A DNA stretch of 50,517 nucleotides from Clostridiales bacterium CHKCI006 (GTDB lineage: Bacteria > Bacillota_I > Bacilli_A > Erysipelotrichales > Coprobacillaceae). Location of the stretch: contig FCNA01000068.1 of the NCBI GenBank assembly GCA_900018345.1, positions 1 to 50,517 on the forward strand, written 5' to 3'. Below the pieces are notes generated by a model. That model saw only the letters and a list, made by a program, of their open reading frames with translations. It made no database searches and was not told the origin of the DNA. Below, piece by piece: positions 24,011-31,104 of the stretch. A program made the translations under genes and the position numbers. Positions within the stretch are counted from its first letter, which is position 1. Each line of letters begins with the position of its first letter.

Positions 24011-24667
24011 TTACAGATTCAGTTGTGGGCCATCCTCCGGTTCAAAGGTGGGATGATTTTTCTCAATCTCCGGATAGCCATACGACAGCTTTTCCGCCAG
24101 TTCATCCAGCGCTTTCGACTGCTCGAAGGTAAGAGAGCCGCAGTGATTTCTGGCGTAGTCCACACAACGATAGAGATTTTCAGCTTCTGCTGGCTGGAAC
24201 AGGCGTTGTTCCTGGATCAGCCCCGAACGCCGGACGAACGATTCTTTTGCATATTCATAATTTGGAGAGTAATCGCCGCTGGACACATAGCCACGCTCTT
24301 TATCCTGATTCCATGTGGTAAACATGAAACCATAGTTTTCACTGTACGTTCCGGCCAGGACGATATTCCCATACTCCGCCAGTTTCCGGTAATCATGAAC
24401 GCCATCCGCCTCCATCTGTGGGGCTTCTTCATAGAGACCCACATACTCACGAATGGCTCTGACCTCTTGATGAATTTTATCATAGAGTTCCGTCTGGCTT
24501 AGTGCCTCAAACTGATCCTCATAAAATCGTAGAAAGCCTTCAGGTGTCTGGCGACAGAAAGGAGCGTCTCCGTGAAAAATGTGGAGCAGACCATCCCGAT
24601 AGCCATAATACCCAGTACAGTCTAATTGAGGAAGGCGGCGCAGCAGTTCTTCCTGATAAATGGTCAT
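24011..24667 (-). CDS. Conserved hypothetical ICE protein
   Basis: 218 residues from ATG 24667, chosen for spacing after GAGGTGG; earlier in-frame starts at 24676 and 24685 are possible. Segments such as LDCTGYYGYRDGLLHIFHGD, LAEYGNIVLAGTYSENYGFM and EKLSYGYPEIEKNHPTFEPE occur in a conserved ICE family. The middle region (YVSSGDYSPNYEYAKESFVR) is a pattern seen in proteins with unknown roles. Soluble, acidic. It overlaps nothing but lies close behind the acidic repeat protein. Confidence 0.66.
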   Translation of the reverse strand: MTIYQEELLRRLPQLDCTGYYGYRDGLLHIFHGDAPFCRQTPEGFLRFYEDQFEALSQTELYDKIHQEVRAIREYVGLYEEAPQMEADGVHDYRKLAEYGNIVLAGTYSENYGFMFTTWNQDKERGYVSSGDYSPNYEYAKESFVRRSGLIQEQRLFQPAEAENLYRCVDYARNHCGSLTFEQSKALDELAEKLSYGYPEIEKNHPTFEPEDGPQLNL

Positions 24668-24681
24668 AGCCTGCATCCACC

Positions 24682-25545
24682 TCACATTCCCATGGAGAAA
24701 CCTACATTTTCATCCTCCGATTCATCCTCATCCATGTCTTCGTCCTCAATCCCGGATTCATCTTCGTATTTATCCTCCAAGGCTTCTTCGGTTTCTTGCT
24801 CGCCCTCATCCTCCAGGGCTTCTTCGGTTTCTTGCTCGCCCTCATCCTCCAGGGCTTCTTCGGTTTCTTGCTCGCCCTCATCCTCCAGGGCTTCTTCGGT
24901 TTCTTGCTCGCCCTCATCCTCCAGAGTATCTTCAATTTCTTCTACATCTTCATCCTCCAGGGCATCTTCTGACATATCCTCATCGTCCTGATAGTCTGCT
25001 TCGCCGGTTTCCTCCGATAGGGACATCTCATCATCCAGTTCTTCAGCATCAGGGCCTTCCTCAGATGTCTCCGGCACTTCCTGATCAGGGATAGACGGTT
25101 CCGTTTCATCCATTTCCTCCACAGAAGAAGCAGTTTCCTGATCTCCCGGTAACTCCTGAGCAGCATCCAACTGCTCTGTATCCGCCAGTTCCTCCGTATC
25201 CTCGAAGTCACCCTGAGCCTTGCCGGTTTCCTGACTCTCAGCCAGATCCCGATCCAGCTCCTGCTCAATCAGCCCGATGACAAAGTCCTTTTGAGTCATG
25301 TTATTGCGGTGCAGATAATCTTTAATCCGCTGGAACAGGCTTTCCGGCACCTGAAATGCCAGTGTCCTCATTTTCTCCATGTTTTTCCCTTCCTTTTCAT
25401 CAATTTTAGGATGCAGTTCATCCTGCAAGGCCAGCGTGACAAACTCCGTCATCGTCATCCCGTGGTCTTGCAGATACTGTGTGATTTCGGCATGCAAAGC
25501 CGCATCGACTTTGACCGTAATGCCTTTCTTCCCGTCAGCAGCCAC
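24682..25545 (-). CDS. Tandem RHH-like protein with acidic repeat tail
   Basis: 287 residues from GTG 25545 (AGAGGTGAACACA before it). Two similar RHH-like units lie in tandem: GITVKVDAALHAEITQYLQD...EFVTLALQDEL and RTLAFQVPESLFQRIKDYLH...DFVIGLIEQEL. A long Glu/Asp-rich tail follows, with four perfect 12-residue repeats (EDEGEQETEEAL). An internal ATG at 25380 preceded by AAGGAAGGG could produce the second unit plus tail alone. RHH domains bind DNA as dimers, so a single-chain pair is plausible. The highly acidic tail is disordered. Confidence 0.7.
   Translation of the reverse strand: MAADGKKGITVKVDAALHAEITQYLQDHGMTMTEFVTLALQDELHPKIDEKEGKNMEKMRTLAFQVPESLFQRIKDYLHRNNMTQKDFVIGLIEQELDRDLAESQETGKAQGDFEDTEELADTEQLDAAQELPGDQETASSVEEMDETEPSIPDQEVPETSEEGPDAEELDDEMSLSEETGEADYQDDEDMSEDALEDEDVEEIEDTLEDEGEQETEEALEDEGEQETEEALEDEGEQETEEALEDEGEQETEEALEDKYEDESGIEDEDMDEDESEDENVGFSMGM
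24781..24924. repeat. Four perfect 36-bp tandem repeats in a coding region
   Basis: The 36-bp unit at 24781-24816 is repeated without change at 24817-24852, 24853-24888 and 24889-24924. It encodes EDEGEQETEEAL on the minus strand. Identity at third positions shows recent expansion, so copy number may vary in frame. Confidence 0.93.
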
Positions 25546-25675
25546 TGTGTTCACCTCTTTCCATGAATTTCTGAATCGCCCTTGTTACAATTTCCTCTAC
25601 AGGCACTTCCTCAATGGCAGCCTGGATCAAAAGCGGCTCCACCAGCGCCTCCGGAATCTCAATTTCAATTTCCAA
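25535..25675 (-). CDS. Small conserved ICE protein (TTG start)
   Basis: 46 residues from TTG 25675, eight bases after AGGAGG and read from the minus strand. The product starts MEIEIEIPEALVEPLLIQAA and ends in a helix ending RAIQKFMERG. It looks like a tiny dimerising RHH/CopG-like or anti-toxin-like protein common to these elements. It overlaps the start of the tandem-RHH gene by 11 bases in another frame, so the two are coupled. Family not named. Confidence 0.66.
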   Translation of the reverse strand: MEIEIEIPEALVEPLLIQAAIEEVPVEEIVTRAIQKFMERGEHSGC

Positions 25676-25687
25676 ATGATTTACCTC

Positions 25688-25984
25688 CTACATTCCCATG
25701 ACGGGGCCTTGATCCTCAGTCATGCCGGATTCCTGTTCCTCTGCCAGTTCTTCCTCCGTCAGCTTGCGAAATGAGTCCTCACCAGGCACAACGCCGAGAG
25801 ATCTTCCATTGTCAAACGAGCAGTGCAGTGTTCCGATATCATCCACTACTTTGACAGTGCCTCTTGTCTGATCCTCGACAGGACAGGGATCTCTGCCCAT
25901 GCTCAGTAACATGATTCGGGTACCGGGAGGATACTCTGCCTGGTACCGCTTGGCCTGCTGGTGCAGGCGTTCCCATTCATTCAT
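25688..25984 (-). CDS. DUF4314 domain protein
   Basis: 98 residues from ATG 25984 (GGAG nine bases before). Earlier in-frame starts cross a terminator hairpin and are rejected. The core PPGTRIMLLSMGRDPCPVED, then GTVKVVDDIGTLHCSFDNGR and SLGVVPGEDSF, is the DUF4314 beta-barrel pattern. The family is frequent in phages and ICEs, with unknown role. It is the first gene at the right end of the element, so it probably heads the early operon. Confidence 0.77.
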   Translation of the reverse strand: MNEWERLHQQAKRYQAEYPPGTRIMLLSMGRDPCPVEDQTRGTVKVVDDIGTLHCSFDNGRSLGVVPGEDSFRKLTEEELAEEQESGMTEDQGPVMGM

Positions 25985-26038
25985 CGTCTGCATCTCCATT
26001 CTGAAATCTGATTTCCCTTCTGCCCGGTAGGAGGGTAT

Positions 26039-26065
26039 AAAAAAAGCGACCACTTTCATGGTCGT
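26039..26065 (-). terminator. Terminator/attenuator before the first ICE gene
   Basis: GCGACCA (26046-26052) pairs with TGGTCGT (26059-26065) around six bases. On the minus strand TTTTTTT follows. It lies about 55 bases before the DUF4314 start, so any promoter at the element end would read through it, suggesting attenuation or insulation from the host gene. Confidence 0.7.
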
Positions 26066-26077
26066 TCCTACCTTACT

Positions 26078-26157
26078 CTATACACACTTTTTTCTTTCTG
26101 CTGTGTTTTCTGTACCTATTCGCCCTCCTTCCTCTACGCAATACACCGCTATACACA
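26078..26157. repeat. Short direct repeats at the right end of the ICE
   Basis: CTATACACA occurs at 26078-26086 and 26149-26157, with a related CAATACACC at 26139-26147. Their position between the first ICE gene and the interrupted host gene fits recombinase arm sites, but they could be chance in an AT-rich end. Confidence 0.4.
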
Positions 26158-26430
26158 GATATAACCCTGCTCCATTTTAGGAAAACCAACATAGATCGTG
26201 TCATATGCTGACGGATCGACCTCCAGATCAGCCATCTCTGGACGGCTATGAACATCTTTCATTTCAACGCTGCTTCTGGAATGAGGATCATGCCAGTTCA
26301 GATCCGCATGCGTATAAGCCATCTTCGGTTTGATCTCACAGACATCCGCCTCCATGATCTTGGCCATCGTTTGACCAATTTGACGAGTGGTGCCACTCGC
26401 CGAAAAATAAGCAACTAATGTTTTATGCAT
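26149..26430 (-). pseudogene. Flavodoxin, C-terminal part removed by the ICE
   Basis: The frame opens at ATG 26430 with the FMN-phosphate loop KTLVAYFSASGTTRQIGQTM and runs through YDTIYVGFP. Flavodoxins of this family continue with IWW or a similar FMN-stacking loop and about 60-80 more residues. Here the sequence becomes unrelated after GFP and stops at 93 residues. The break coincides with the change to ICE DNA, so integration most likely split the gene. The missing half should lie at the other ICE end, outside the window. The 93-residue product would not be expected to bind FMN properly. Confidence 0.75.
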
Positions 26431-26479
26431 AAAAATTCATTCCTTTCCTATTGAAGTAATGATCCGTTAACGCTACTAA

Positions 26480-27382
26480 TCAAACAAATAGATTGACCAG
26501 GATGCCTGTCGCTAGCGAGAAAAGCATGACATAAGCCAGATATAAACAAAAATGCTTCAAACCTAAAACAATCTTAAGTGCACCGAGATTGGTGATCTTC
26601 GTCGAAGGTCCGGTCAACATAAAAGCTGCCGCACTTCCCATGCTCATCCCATCATAAAGCCACTGCTGCAATAATGGAATGGTTCCTCCACCACAGGCAT
26701 ATAAGGGAACACCGATCGTTGCAGCCATCAAAACACCCAGTGCTTCGTTTCCACCAAATAAGTCTGTCATCAAACGACTAGGGACATAGCGCTGGAACAG
26801 AGCAGAAAGCAAGATCCCCAGCAAAAAATACGGCCCTGTTGCACGGATGTTTCGACCTAAATTTTTTAAGAAACGCCAAAGCGGATTCGGATCAGTATCG
26901 CGATTCACTGGCGCAGCCAAACCATCAAAATGAAAGAAAGAGCGTCCCTTAAAGAACCACCGTACACAAAGCCCCGCGATGACCCCACAAAAAAGCGCGC
27001 TTGCTAACCGGATCAACCAGGCTGTTTGACCCAACGCTAAACTGTAGATCATCAGCTGCGGGTTAAGCAAGATTGAACTCATCATAAACGATGCCAACAG
27101 ATCCTCCTTCAATCCCATTTGGTAAAGCGAAGCCGCCAGAGGGATCGTCCCATACATACATAAAGGTGAGGCAATCCCTAATAGGCTAGCCAAGATAAGT
27201 CCAAAGATACCTAAACGAGGCGTCTGCAGTTTCGTTAATTGGCGATGGATGGAATCCTTCGAAAAAACTGAAATAGCCGATCCCAGCACCATGCCTATGA
27301 CCCAATATTCAAAAATCTGGTTCCACTGTAACGTAAAATAATACCAGATATAAACAAACTCGCGCGAAAGAATATTGATCAT
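26480..27382 (-). CDS. ArsP/YraQ-type permease (DUF318)
   Basis: 300 residues with about eight membrane spans. The conserved motifs SPLCMYGTIPLAASL and GVPLYACGGGTIPLLQQWL, and SAAAFMLTGPSTKITNLGAL near the end, are those of DUF318/ArsP-like permeases. Some of these export methylated arsenicals; others have unknown substrates. The ATG overlaps the stop of the DUF362 lipoprotein gene (ATGA), so both are made together. The chemical substrate cannot be told from sequence. Confidence 0.82.
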   Translation of the reverse strand: MINILSREFVYIWYYFTLQWNQIFEYWVIGMVLGSAISVFSKDSIHRQLTKLQTPRLGIFGLILASLLGIASPLCMYGTIPLAASLYQMGLKEDLLASFMMSSILLNPQLMIYSLALGQTAWLIRLASALFCGVIAGLCVRWFFKGRSFFHFDGLAAPVNRDTDPNPLWRFLKNLGRNIRATGPYFLLGILLSALFQRYVPSRLMTDLFGGNEALGVLMAATIGVPLYACGGGTIPLLQQWLYDGMSMGSAAAFMLTGPSTKITNLGALKIVLGLKHFCLYLAYVMLFSLATGILVNLFV

Positions 27383-28392
27383 TGTGTCGCCTCATCGATG
27401 GATGTCAGCACATAGGAACGCTTGCCTAAACCGATTTGTTCGGCATGTTCGAGTGTGTGGATCCCGTTACGACTCTCAATACGATTGATGAGTGATTCTC
27501 CATCCGGTGCAGCATAAACCAGATCAATACAGGCCTGATCCAATGCGACTGGATCTGTCGAAGCTAAAATGCCAATATCGTGCATATCCGGTTCAGCCGG
27601 ATTACCATCACAATCACAATCAACAGATAACCGATTCATTACATTGATATAAACGATCCTCTCGCCATGCCCTAAATAATCTGAAACAGCTTTACCGGCC
27701 TCAGCCATGGACTCTAAAAAATGATCCTGATCGCCGCCCCATATATTAGAGTGGCTCGTACCAGCCGAATGGATCCAGGCCTTGCCTTCGCTTGAACCTA
27801 AGCCAATCGATATATTCTTGATTGCACCTCCATACCCAGCCATCGTATGCCCTTTAAAATGAGACAGTACTAAATAAGAATCATCATCCGCAAATGAGGC
27901 ACCCACATCATTTTCAGTCAGATGTGAACCACCTTCCACCGGTAAAGTCATTGATCCATTTTCATCTAAAATCTGAAAATCAGCGATAGCGGTAAAGCCG
28001 TGATCTTCTGCTACCTGATAATGCATGGCCGTTTCTGCACGCGATCCACCATAAGCTGTATTGCATTCTACGATCGTTCCATCCACAAACCGGATCAACT
28101 CTCCCACTAATTCCGGGCGCAGATAATTGCTGGCTGGCGGTTCACCTGTAGATAGCTTGACTGCAACCTTCCCTGTCGGTGTCCAATCGAGCGCCTGATA
28201 AACGGCCATCAGACCGGCAGGAGAGATATCGGTGGTCATATAGACAACCGAAGCATTTTCTGTTCCGGCTTCTACCGCATGACTCGTTTGATCATCACTA
28301 GTCGTCTGCGATACGGCAGGTGTTTCCCGCTTGCAGGCAGCAAGCGTAAAGATCAAGCTCCATGCTAATAACATGGTTAAAAATCTTTTCAT
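27379..28392 (-). CDS. DUF362-domain lipoprotein
   Basis: 337 residues from ATG 28392 (AAAGGAGGAATGT before it). A lipobox (TLAAC, Cys about residue 19) marks a lipoprotein. The DUF362 region contains VVYMTTDISPAG, HFKGHTMAGYGGAIKNISIG and the Asp/Cys-rich CDCDGNPAEPDMHDIGILAS, followed by DPVALDQACIDLV. DUF362 proteins in anaerobes often carry iron-sulfur or metal-binding segments. It is co-operonic with the ArsP-like permease and preceded by a promoter with a long dyad. Possible role in electron or metal handling at the membrane; unknown. Confidence 0.82.
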   Translation of the reverse strand: MKRFLTMLLAWSLIFTLAACKRETPAVSQTTSDDQTSHAVEAGTENASVVYMTTDISPAGLMAVYQALDWTPTGKVAVKLSTGEPPASNYLRPELVGELIRFVDGTIVECNTAYGGSRAETAMHYQVAEDHGFTAIADFQILDENGSMTLPVEGGSHLTENDVGASFADDDSYLVLSHFKGHTMAGYGGAIKNISIGLGSSEGKAWIHSAGTSHSNIWGGDQDHFLESMAEAGKAVSDYLGHGERIVYINVMNRLSVDCDCDGNPAEPDMHDIGILASTDPVALDQACIDLVYAAPDGESLINRIESRNGIHTLEHAEQIGLGKRSYVLTSIDEATQ

Positions 28393-28458
28393 ACATTCCT
28401 CCTTTCTTTCTCCTATCCATCCATTTATTAAAAGCATGATTTACCTTCCTTTAACTAT

Positions 28459-28488
28459 ATTATAAAAAACATTGGTTTGCCTGTCCAA
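28459..28488 (-). promoter_or_regulatory. Promoter of the DUF362-permease operon
   Basis: Minus strand TATAAT (28459-28464) and TTGGAC (28483-28488) with an 18-bp spacer, about 65 bases upstream of the ATG at 28392. Confidence 0.55.
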
Positions 28489-28524
28489 TTCCTGAAAGAC
28501 ATATTTCAATATGCTTTTCAGGAA
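28489..28524. promoter_or_regulatory. Near-perfect 16-bp inverted repeat abutting the -35
   Basis: TTCCTGAAAGACATAT and ATATGCTTTTCAGGAA pair with two mismatches around TTCA. The dyad directly abuts the -35 box of the DUF362 operon promoter, as expected for an operator. No T-run follows, so it is not a normal terminator. Confidence 0.6.
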
Positions 28525-28616
28525 TGTATTAGGTAAGAACAGTATATAAAAAGCAGCAGCCCCAAAAGAAAAGACATAGGGGATGCCGCCACTAAAGAAA
28601 ATAAGATGGTACAATA

Positions 28617-28636
28617 GAAAAAGCGCCGGAGCGCTT
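28617..28636 (-). terminator. Terminator of the RpiR-type gene
   Basis: AAGCGC, TCCG loop, GCGCTT on the minus strand, then TTT. It overlaps the stop region of the regulator gene ending at 28635. Confidence 0.75.
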
Positions 28637-29381
28637 AATAGTTCTGATAATAACGAACCCGGATCAAATCCAGGATCATCATCGTCTGGTAATTAAACTG
28701 CAAACTGTCAAATTTGCCTAAAACATGGATGACTTCATCTGCACAAAGATTCTTGTATTCACGGTATTTATCATTTTGGGTAATCAGCAGGATATCCGCC
28801 GCACATATTCCCTGATCGACCAGCTCTTCCACATAGGATTCCATCGTACGTCCCGTAGCGGTAATAAAGACGACCAGATCATCCTCGCCAAAGCGGAAAT
28901 TCTGATCAAACTGGTGATATTCGACGACTTCTTTACCCAGGGTAATCATGTCTGTCTGAAAATCAACAGAGACCGAGCGCGGATAAAGCGCCCCCACGAC
29001 CACTACCCGTTGTTTATGGAAAATCATATCACAGATCTGATCAATCAGAGAAAGCAGCGCTTCGCTCGTACATGTCACATCTAAATGTCTCAGAAAACTC
29101 GTTTCATCAATATTCAGCATACGAGCATGAATCTGTGATAAACGTAAAGCGTGATCGGCCAAGAGGCGTTCCTGAAATTTTTCAAAGCTATCATAACCTA
29201 AATGTTCAACAAAATCATAAAACTCGCTTTTTCGAAAATGGCCCTCTGCCAAAAAAGTATCCAGATCGTAATTTTGCATTTGCGTATAATGCTTCACAAT
29301 AAAATTCCCGATCCGATACATATGATCATCATCCAGGCAGCCATTCAAATAGCGCAGGATCCTAGAAATCATGATTTCCAT
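28635..29381 (-). CDS. MurR/RpiR-family transcriptional regulator
   Basis: 248 residues from ATG 29381 (AAAGGTGGTGTTGCGA before it). The N-terminal HTH_6 region (about 1-75) includes DTFLAEGHFRKSEFYDFVEH and YDSFEKFQERLL. The C-terminal SIS domain (about 110-240) contains VVVGALYPRSVSVDFQTDM and DLVVFITATGRTMESYVEEL, the phosphosugar-binding fold. Such regulators respond to amino-sugar or pentose phosphates. No sugar gene is adjacent, so its target is unclear. The dyad at 28489-28524 is a candidate site but unproven. Confidence 0.8.
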   Translation of the reverse strand: MEIMISRILRYLNGCLDDDHMYRIGNFIVKHYTQMQNYDLDTFLAEGHFRKSEFYDFVEHLGYDSFEKFQERLLADHALRLSQIHARMLNIDETSFLRHLDVTCTSEALLSLIDQICDMIFHKQRVVVVGALYPRSVSVDFQTDMITLGKEVVEYHQFDQNFRFGEDDLVVFITATGRTMESYVEELVDQGICAADILLITQNDKYREYKNLCADEVIHVLGKFDSLQFNYQTMMILDLIRVRYYQNY

Positions 29382-29446
29382 TCGCAACACCACCTTTGTC
29401 TCTATTGTACAATAAATCCTGCGTGAAACAAAAGCATTTTCAAAAT

Positions 29447-29473
29447 AAAAAAATCAGAGATCTTCTCTCTGAT
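29447..29473 (-). terminator. Terminator of the CydC-like gene
   Basis: ATCAGAGA and TCTCTGAT pair around five bases; on the minus strand TTTTTTT follows. The gene stop at 29473 sits at the stem edge. Confidence 0.75.
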
Positions 29474-31104
29474 TAAGATAAACGCCCTTCGTCCATCTGA
29501 TATATGTGATCGACGATCCCTAAAGTGGATTGGCGATGGGAGACTAAGAGGATCGTCTTATGCTGGCTATTCTCCTTGAGCGCTTTTAAAATGATGCCTT
29601 CATTCAAGCTGTCGATATTGCTGGTGGGTTCATCCAATAGCAGGATATCTCCGTCATGTAAGAAGGCTCGCGCCAGACTGAGGCGTTGTTTCTGTCCACC
29701 TGATAGAGATGAACCAAGTTCACTGACCATCGTCTCATAACCCTCCGGCAGGCTCATGATAAAATCATGGATCGCGGCTTTCTTCGCCGCCGCAACGATC
29801 TCTTCATGCGTGGCATCTAGTTTCGCGATGCGGATATTATTTTCAATCGTATCATGGAAAAGGTCAGTACTTTGCGTCACAAAACTTTCATGTGCCCTTA
29901 GATCATGCGTGGCCAGGGTTTCGATGGATTGTCCGCCTACCTCCAGCTTTCCGCTTTGCCGATCCCAGAAGCGCATGCATAATTTCAATAAGGTCGACTT
30001 GCCGCTGCCGCTCTTTCCGCAAATGCCGATCACTTGATTTTGACCGATGTTTACATTCACATGATCTAAGATGACTTCATTTGCATAGGCAAATTGCAGA
30101 TCAGAAATGGCGATTCCATTATGTTCCAGTGCATTACCCGTAGCATTTTCCTGAACACTCGGTGTTTCTTCCAGTAACGACAGCACGCGCTCACCCGCTG
30201 CTAAGGTATTAAAGAGATTATTGGCAAGGTTTGAGAGAGCCAATGTCGGTCCAAAAGAGCTGATCAGACTCACAAAGGCAATGATGGTGGCTGTAGGCGC
30301 AAGATGAAGCGCAAAGCCTGCCCAAAGGATCAGGATCGAAAAGAAGGTCACCATCAGTCCAGACCAACCGGTAATCGAACCTTCAATGGCCTTCAGACGT
30401 TTCTGATAGCCATCCAATTCATTGGTCTTCTCCTCCATGACAGCCAATCGTTTGGCTCCCTGACCAAACTGCAGCACCTCAGATAGGCCACGCAGGCTGT
30501 CCAGCCAGTAACTGGACAAGGCCCCGGATCTCTCTCTTGAGATCATCCCGATCGTTTTACCAAAATGACTGGAAACAAGCGGGATCACCAGCCCTACCAT
30601 GACATATCCGGCTAGCCCGATCAGGGCAAATACCGGATGGAGACCGGCCAGCCACAACAACATGACCAGCGTTGTCAGGATAGCAATGAAGATCGGTGAG
30701 ATCGTATGTGCATAAAATACCTCCAGCAATTCAATATCACTGGTGATCATGGTAATCAGATTCCCGCGTTCTTTGCCCTCGAGCTTAGCCGGACATAAGC
30801 GGCATAGACAAGTGAAGACCTGATCACGGATCAAGGCTAATAACTTAAAGGCAATATAATGATTGCACTGCTGTTCCCCATAGCGTAAGAAGCCTCTGCC
30901 AAGGGCTAAGGCGATCAGTATTAGCAGCCACCCCGTTTGCATCGGGAGGACTTCAAGCACAAACAAAGAACCCAGAATCGGAATGAACGTCGCTGCCAGA
31001 TTCCCCAGTACCCCTAACAAAACGGCTAGAACCATAAAGTGTACGAGCGGTCGAACTAGACCAATCAAAGCGCCCATGATCCTGATTGCACTTCTGCGTT
31101 TCAT
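29473..31104 (-). CDS. CydC-like ABC transporter (membrane and ATPase fused)
   Basis: 543 residues. An N-terminal six-span membrane domain is followed by an ATPase with Walker A GKSGSGKST, signature LSGGQKQRLS and Walker B DILLLDEPTS. The size and half-transporter fusion, together with the CydD-like partner directly upstream, fit the CydDC glutathione/cysteine exporter class. The ATG overlaps the stop of the CydD-like gene, so the two form a heterodimer. No cytochrome bd genes are nearby, so the substrate may differ from the E. coli model. Confidence 0.78.
   Translation of the reverse strand: MKRRSAIRIMGALIGLVRPLVHFMVLAVLLGVLGNLAATFIPILGSLFVLEVLPMQTGWLLILIALALGRGFLRYGEQQCNHYIAFKLLALIRDQVFTCLCRLCPAKLEGKERGNLITMITSDIELLEVFYAHTISPIFIAILTTLVMLLWLAGLHPVFALIGLAGYVMVGLVIPLVSSHFGKTIGMISRERSGALSSYWLDSLRGLSEVLQFGQGAKRLAVMEEKTNELDGYQKRLKAIEGSITGWSGLMVTFFSILILWAGFALHLAPTATIIAFVSLISSFGPTLALSNLANNLFNTLAAGERVLSLLEETPSVQENATGNALEHNGIAISDLQFAYANEVILDHVNVNIGQNQVIGICGKSGSGKSTLLKLCMRFWDRQSGKLEVGGQSIETLATHDLRAHESFVTQSTDLFHDTIENNIRIAKLDATHEEIVAAAKKAAIHDFIMSLPEGYETMVSELGSSLSGGQKQRLSLARAFLHDGDILLLDEPTSNIDSLNEGIILKALKENSQHKTILLVSHRQSTLGIVDHIYQMDEGRLS

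Larger units (their letters stand above)
1510..26180 (-). mobile_element. Tn1549/CTn-like integrative conjugative element (partial)
   Basis: About 30 consecutive minus-strand genes, clearly GC-richer than the flanks, encode T4SS parts (VirB4, PrgI, VirB6-like, VirB2-like, CHAP hydrolase). Alongside are sortase B, a Cna-B adhesin, SpoVG-like, DUF3849, DUF3789, DUF4314, DUF5348 and DUF6103 proteins, a D12 methylase and an LPD28 protein. This gene set is characteristic of Firmicutes conjugative transposons. The right edge interrupts a flavodoxin gene near 26.17-26.19 kb. The left edge is set at the composition change near 1.51 kb. It could lie further left with the FRG genes as cargo, because relaxase, VirD4 and integrase are not in the window. 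Confidence 0.85.

Noticed and set aside
24781-24924. CRISPR-like array
   Set aside because: The four repeats are contiguous with no spacers and translate in frame within a gene.
24702-24935. Repetitive Lys/Arg/Trp frame in the 36-bp repeats
   Set aside because: Out-of-frame reading of the acidic repeat; repeats keep every frame open.
25999-26059. Upstream start of the DUF4314 gene at 26059
   Set aside because: Its first codons lie within a terminator stem and T-run, and the ribosome site is at 25984.
26073-26255. 60-codon frame at the ICE end
   Set aside because: It lies in another frame over the flavodoxin fragment and element end; the Arg-rich product has no support.
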